From Certhia americana (lineage: Eukaryota; Chordata; Aves; Passeriformes; Certhiidae), in the NCBI GenBank assembly GCA_018697195.1, contig CM031857.1:61042448-61106447 (forward strand): DNA of 64,000 nt, read 5' to 3'. How positions within the stretch are numbered: the stretch's first letter is position 1; every line of letters starts with the position of its first letter. Under the pieces are notes generated by a model, which did no database searches, was not told the origin of the DNA, and saw nothing but the letters and a program-made list of their open reading frames with translations. The translations under genes were made by a program, and so were the position numbers. This document shows, one piece after another, positions 63,331 to 64,000 of the stretch.

Positions 63331-63879
63331 AACTAAACACCACACAGACACTCACTCTTCTCTGGTGGTACAAGATAGAGAATCAGAAGAGTAAGAGGTA
63401 GAAAACTCATGGGTTGGGATAAAGGCAGTTTAGCAGGGAAAACAAAAGCCGTGCTCACAAGACAAGCAAAACATGGAATTCATTCACCACTTCCCATGGG
63501 CAGGCAGGTGTTCAGCCATCTCCAGGAGAGCAGGGCTACATTGCATGTAGTGGTGACTTGGGAAGAAAACATCATCACTCTGAATGTCCCTCCTTTTTTC
63601 TTTCTTATCCTGCTTTCACATCCTGAGCATAATGTCATATGGTCTGGGACATCCCTTTGGTTCCATCTGTGTCCCCTCCCAACTTCTGCACTCCCAGCTT
63701 CCTCGCTGTGAAGGTAAGCTCAGATGTTTCAGAAAAGTTCTTAACATTGTGCAAGTGCTGCTCAGGAATATTGAAAACATCACTATGTTATCAACATTGT
63801 GTCCAGCATCAATTCAAAACATGGCCCCATACTAGTTATTATGAAGAAAATTAAGTTTCTCCCAGCCAAAACCAGTACA
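63331..63879 (-). mobile_element. Solo LTR, avian ERV family A, near full length
   Basis: The plus strand contains aactaaacaccacacagaca, agaaaactcatgggttggga, cttcccatgggcaggcaggt, gttcagccatctccaggaga, gcataatgtcatatggtctg, ggacatccctttgg, cccctcccaacttctgcact, gttatcaacattgtgtccag and the terminus cccagccaaaaccagtaca (63861-63879). Sense is minus. The terminal word tgttttggggg that should lie directly before 63331 is found instead at 63250-63260, so about 70 bp of other sequence may be inserted there, or that word is a chance match. Frames of 71-100 codons across it are shadows. No retroviral genes lie on the left; the right side is close to the window end. Confidence 0.88.
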
Positions 63880-64000
63880 AAAAAAACCAAAGTAGTGGCT
63901 CTACAGAATTATTTTTTCTGTTTAATGCAAATGAGGTGATTAGTTCAGAGGCAAATGACTGCATCACAGATATCTGAAGAAGCTATCATAAATCAAACAA
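63880..64000. other. Sequence after the last LTR
   Basis: AT-rich, no feature recognised. The window ends here. Confidence 0.4.

Noticed and set aside
63409..63854. Frames of 71-100 codons
   Set aside because: They lie inside the rightmost family-A LTR, in the antisense direction to the element.
59675..63879. Possible provirus between two same-orientation LTRs
   Set aside because: The left copy is internally deleted, and the 3.4 kb between them shows no retroviral coding remnants. Two independent solo LTRs fit better.

Overview
This window is eukaryotic and almost certainly from a bird. The strongest sign is a set of CR1 LINE fragments that keep the typical avian 3' end: a stretch like 'gatctccagaggtccctt' or 'tggtggacttggcaatgtt', followed by short 'attctgtga / gattcta' type repeats instead of a poly-A tail. 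Two families of avian endogenous-retrovirus LTRs support this. The sequence is AT-rich, with long A/T homopolymers and many tracts made only of A and C (or T and G). A songbird or close relative is my guess from the LTR types, made from memory and not from a search.

No protein-coding gene can be supported. The longest open frames are about 100-150 codons, none shows a recognisable domain, and several lie wholly or partly in repeats. The window reads as intergenic or deep-intronic macrochromosome sequence. I found no rRNA, CRISPR, operon or bacterial feature and no convincing tRNA.

Layout. 1-24.2 kb is mostly unique AT-rich sequence with low-complexity tracts, one eroded LINE reverse-transcriptase remnant (about 1.8-2.0 kb), a C-rich block (8.5 kb) and an unusually CpG-containing unique block (7.5-7.9 kb). 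24.2-41 kb has a possible old LTR (24.95-25.23 kb), a CR1 3' fragment (25.24 kb), an exon-like block on the minus strand (32.9-33.4 kb), an 18-base poly-C run, a degraded minus-strand CR1 (36 kb) and a GC-richer block (38.2-38.4 kb). 41.6-64 kb is clearly richer in retroelements. It holds five copies of one LTR family in both orientations (41.7, 42.7, 54.4, 59.7 and 63.3 kb), one long LTR of a second family (46.5-47.7 kb), a long CR1 3' segment (48.4-48.9 kb), and two more CR1 ends (44.8 and 53.0 kb).

The most interesting structure is at 54.4-55.06 kb. A solo LTR is split by a large trinucleotide array that changes strand sense at its centre, (ATT)8 directly followed by (AAT)23, which gives a perfect spacerless palindrome inside the LTR. 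Other points for a second look are a converging pair of same-family LTRs, two minus-strand G-quadruplex candidates, a homopurine tract, the repeated A/C-only tracts, and two non-repetitive blocks that could be conserved elements or exons of an unrecognised transcript. I found no new multi-gene system.
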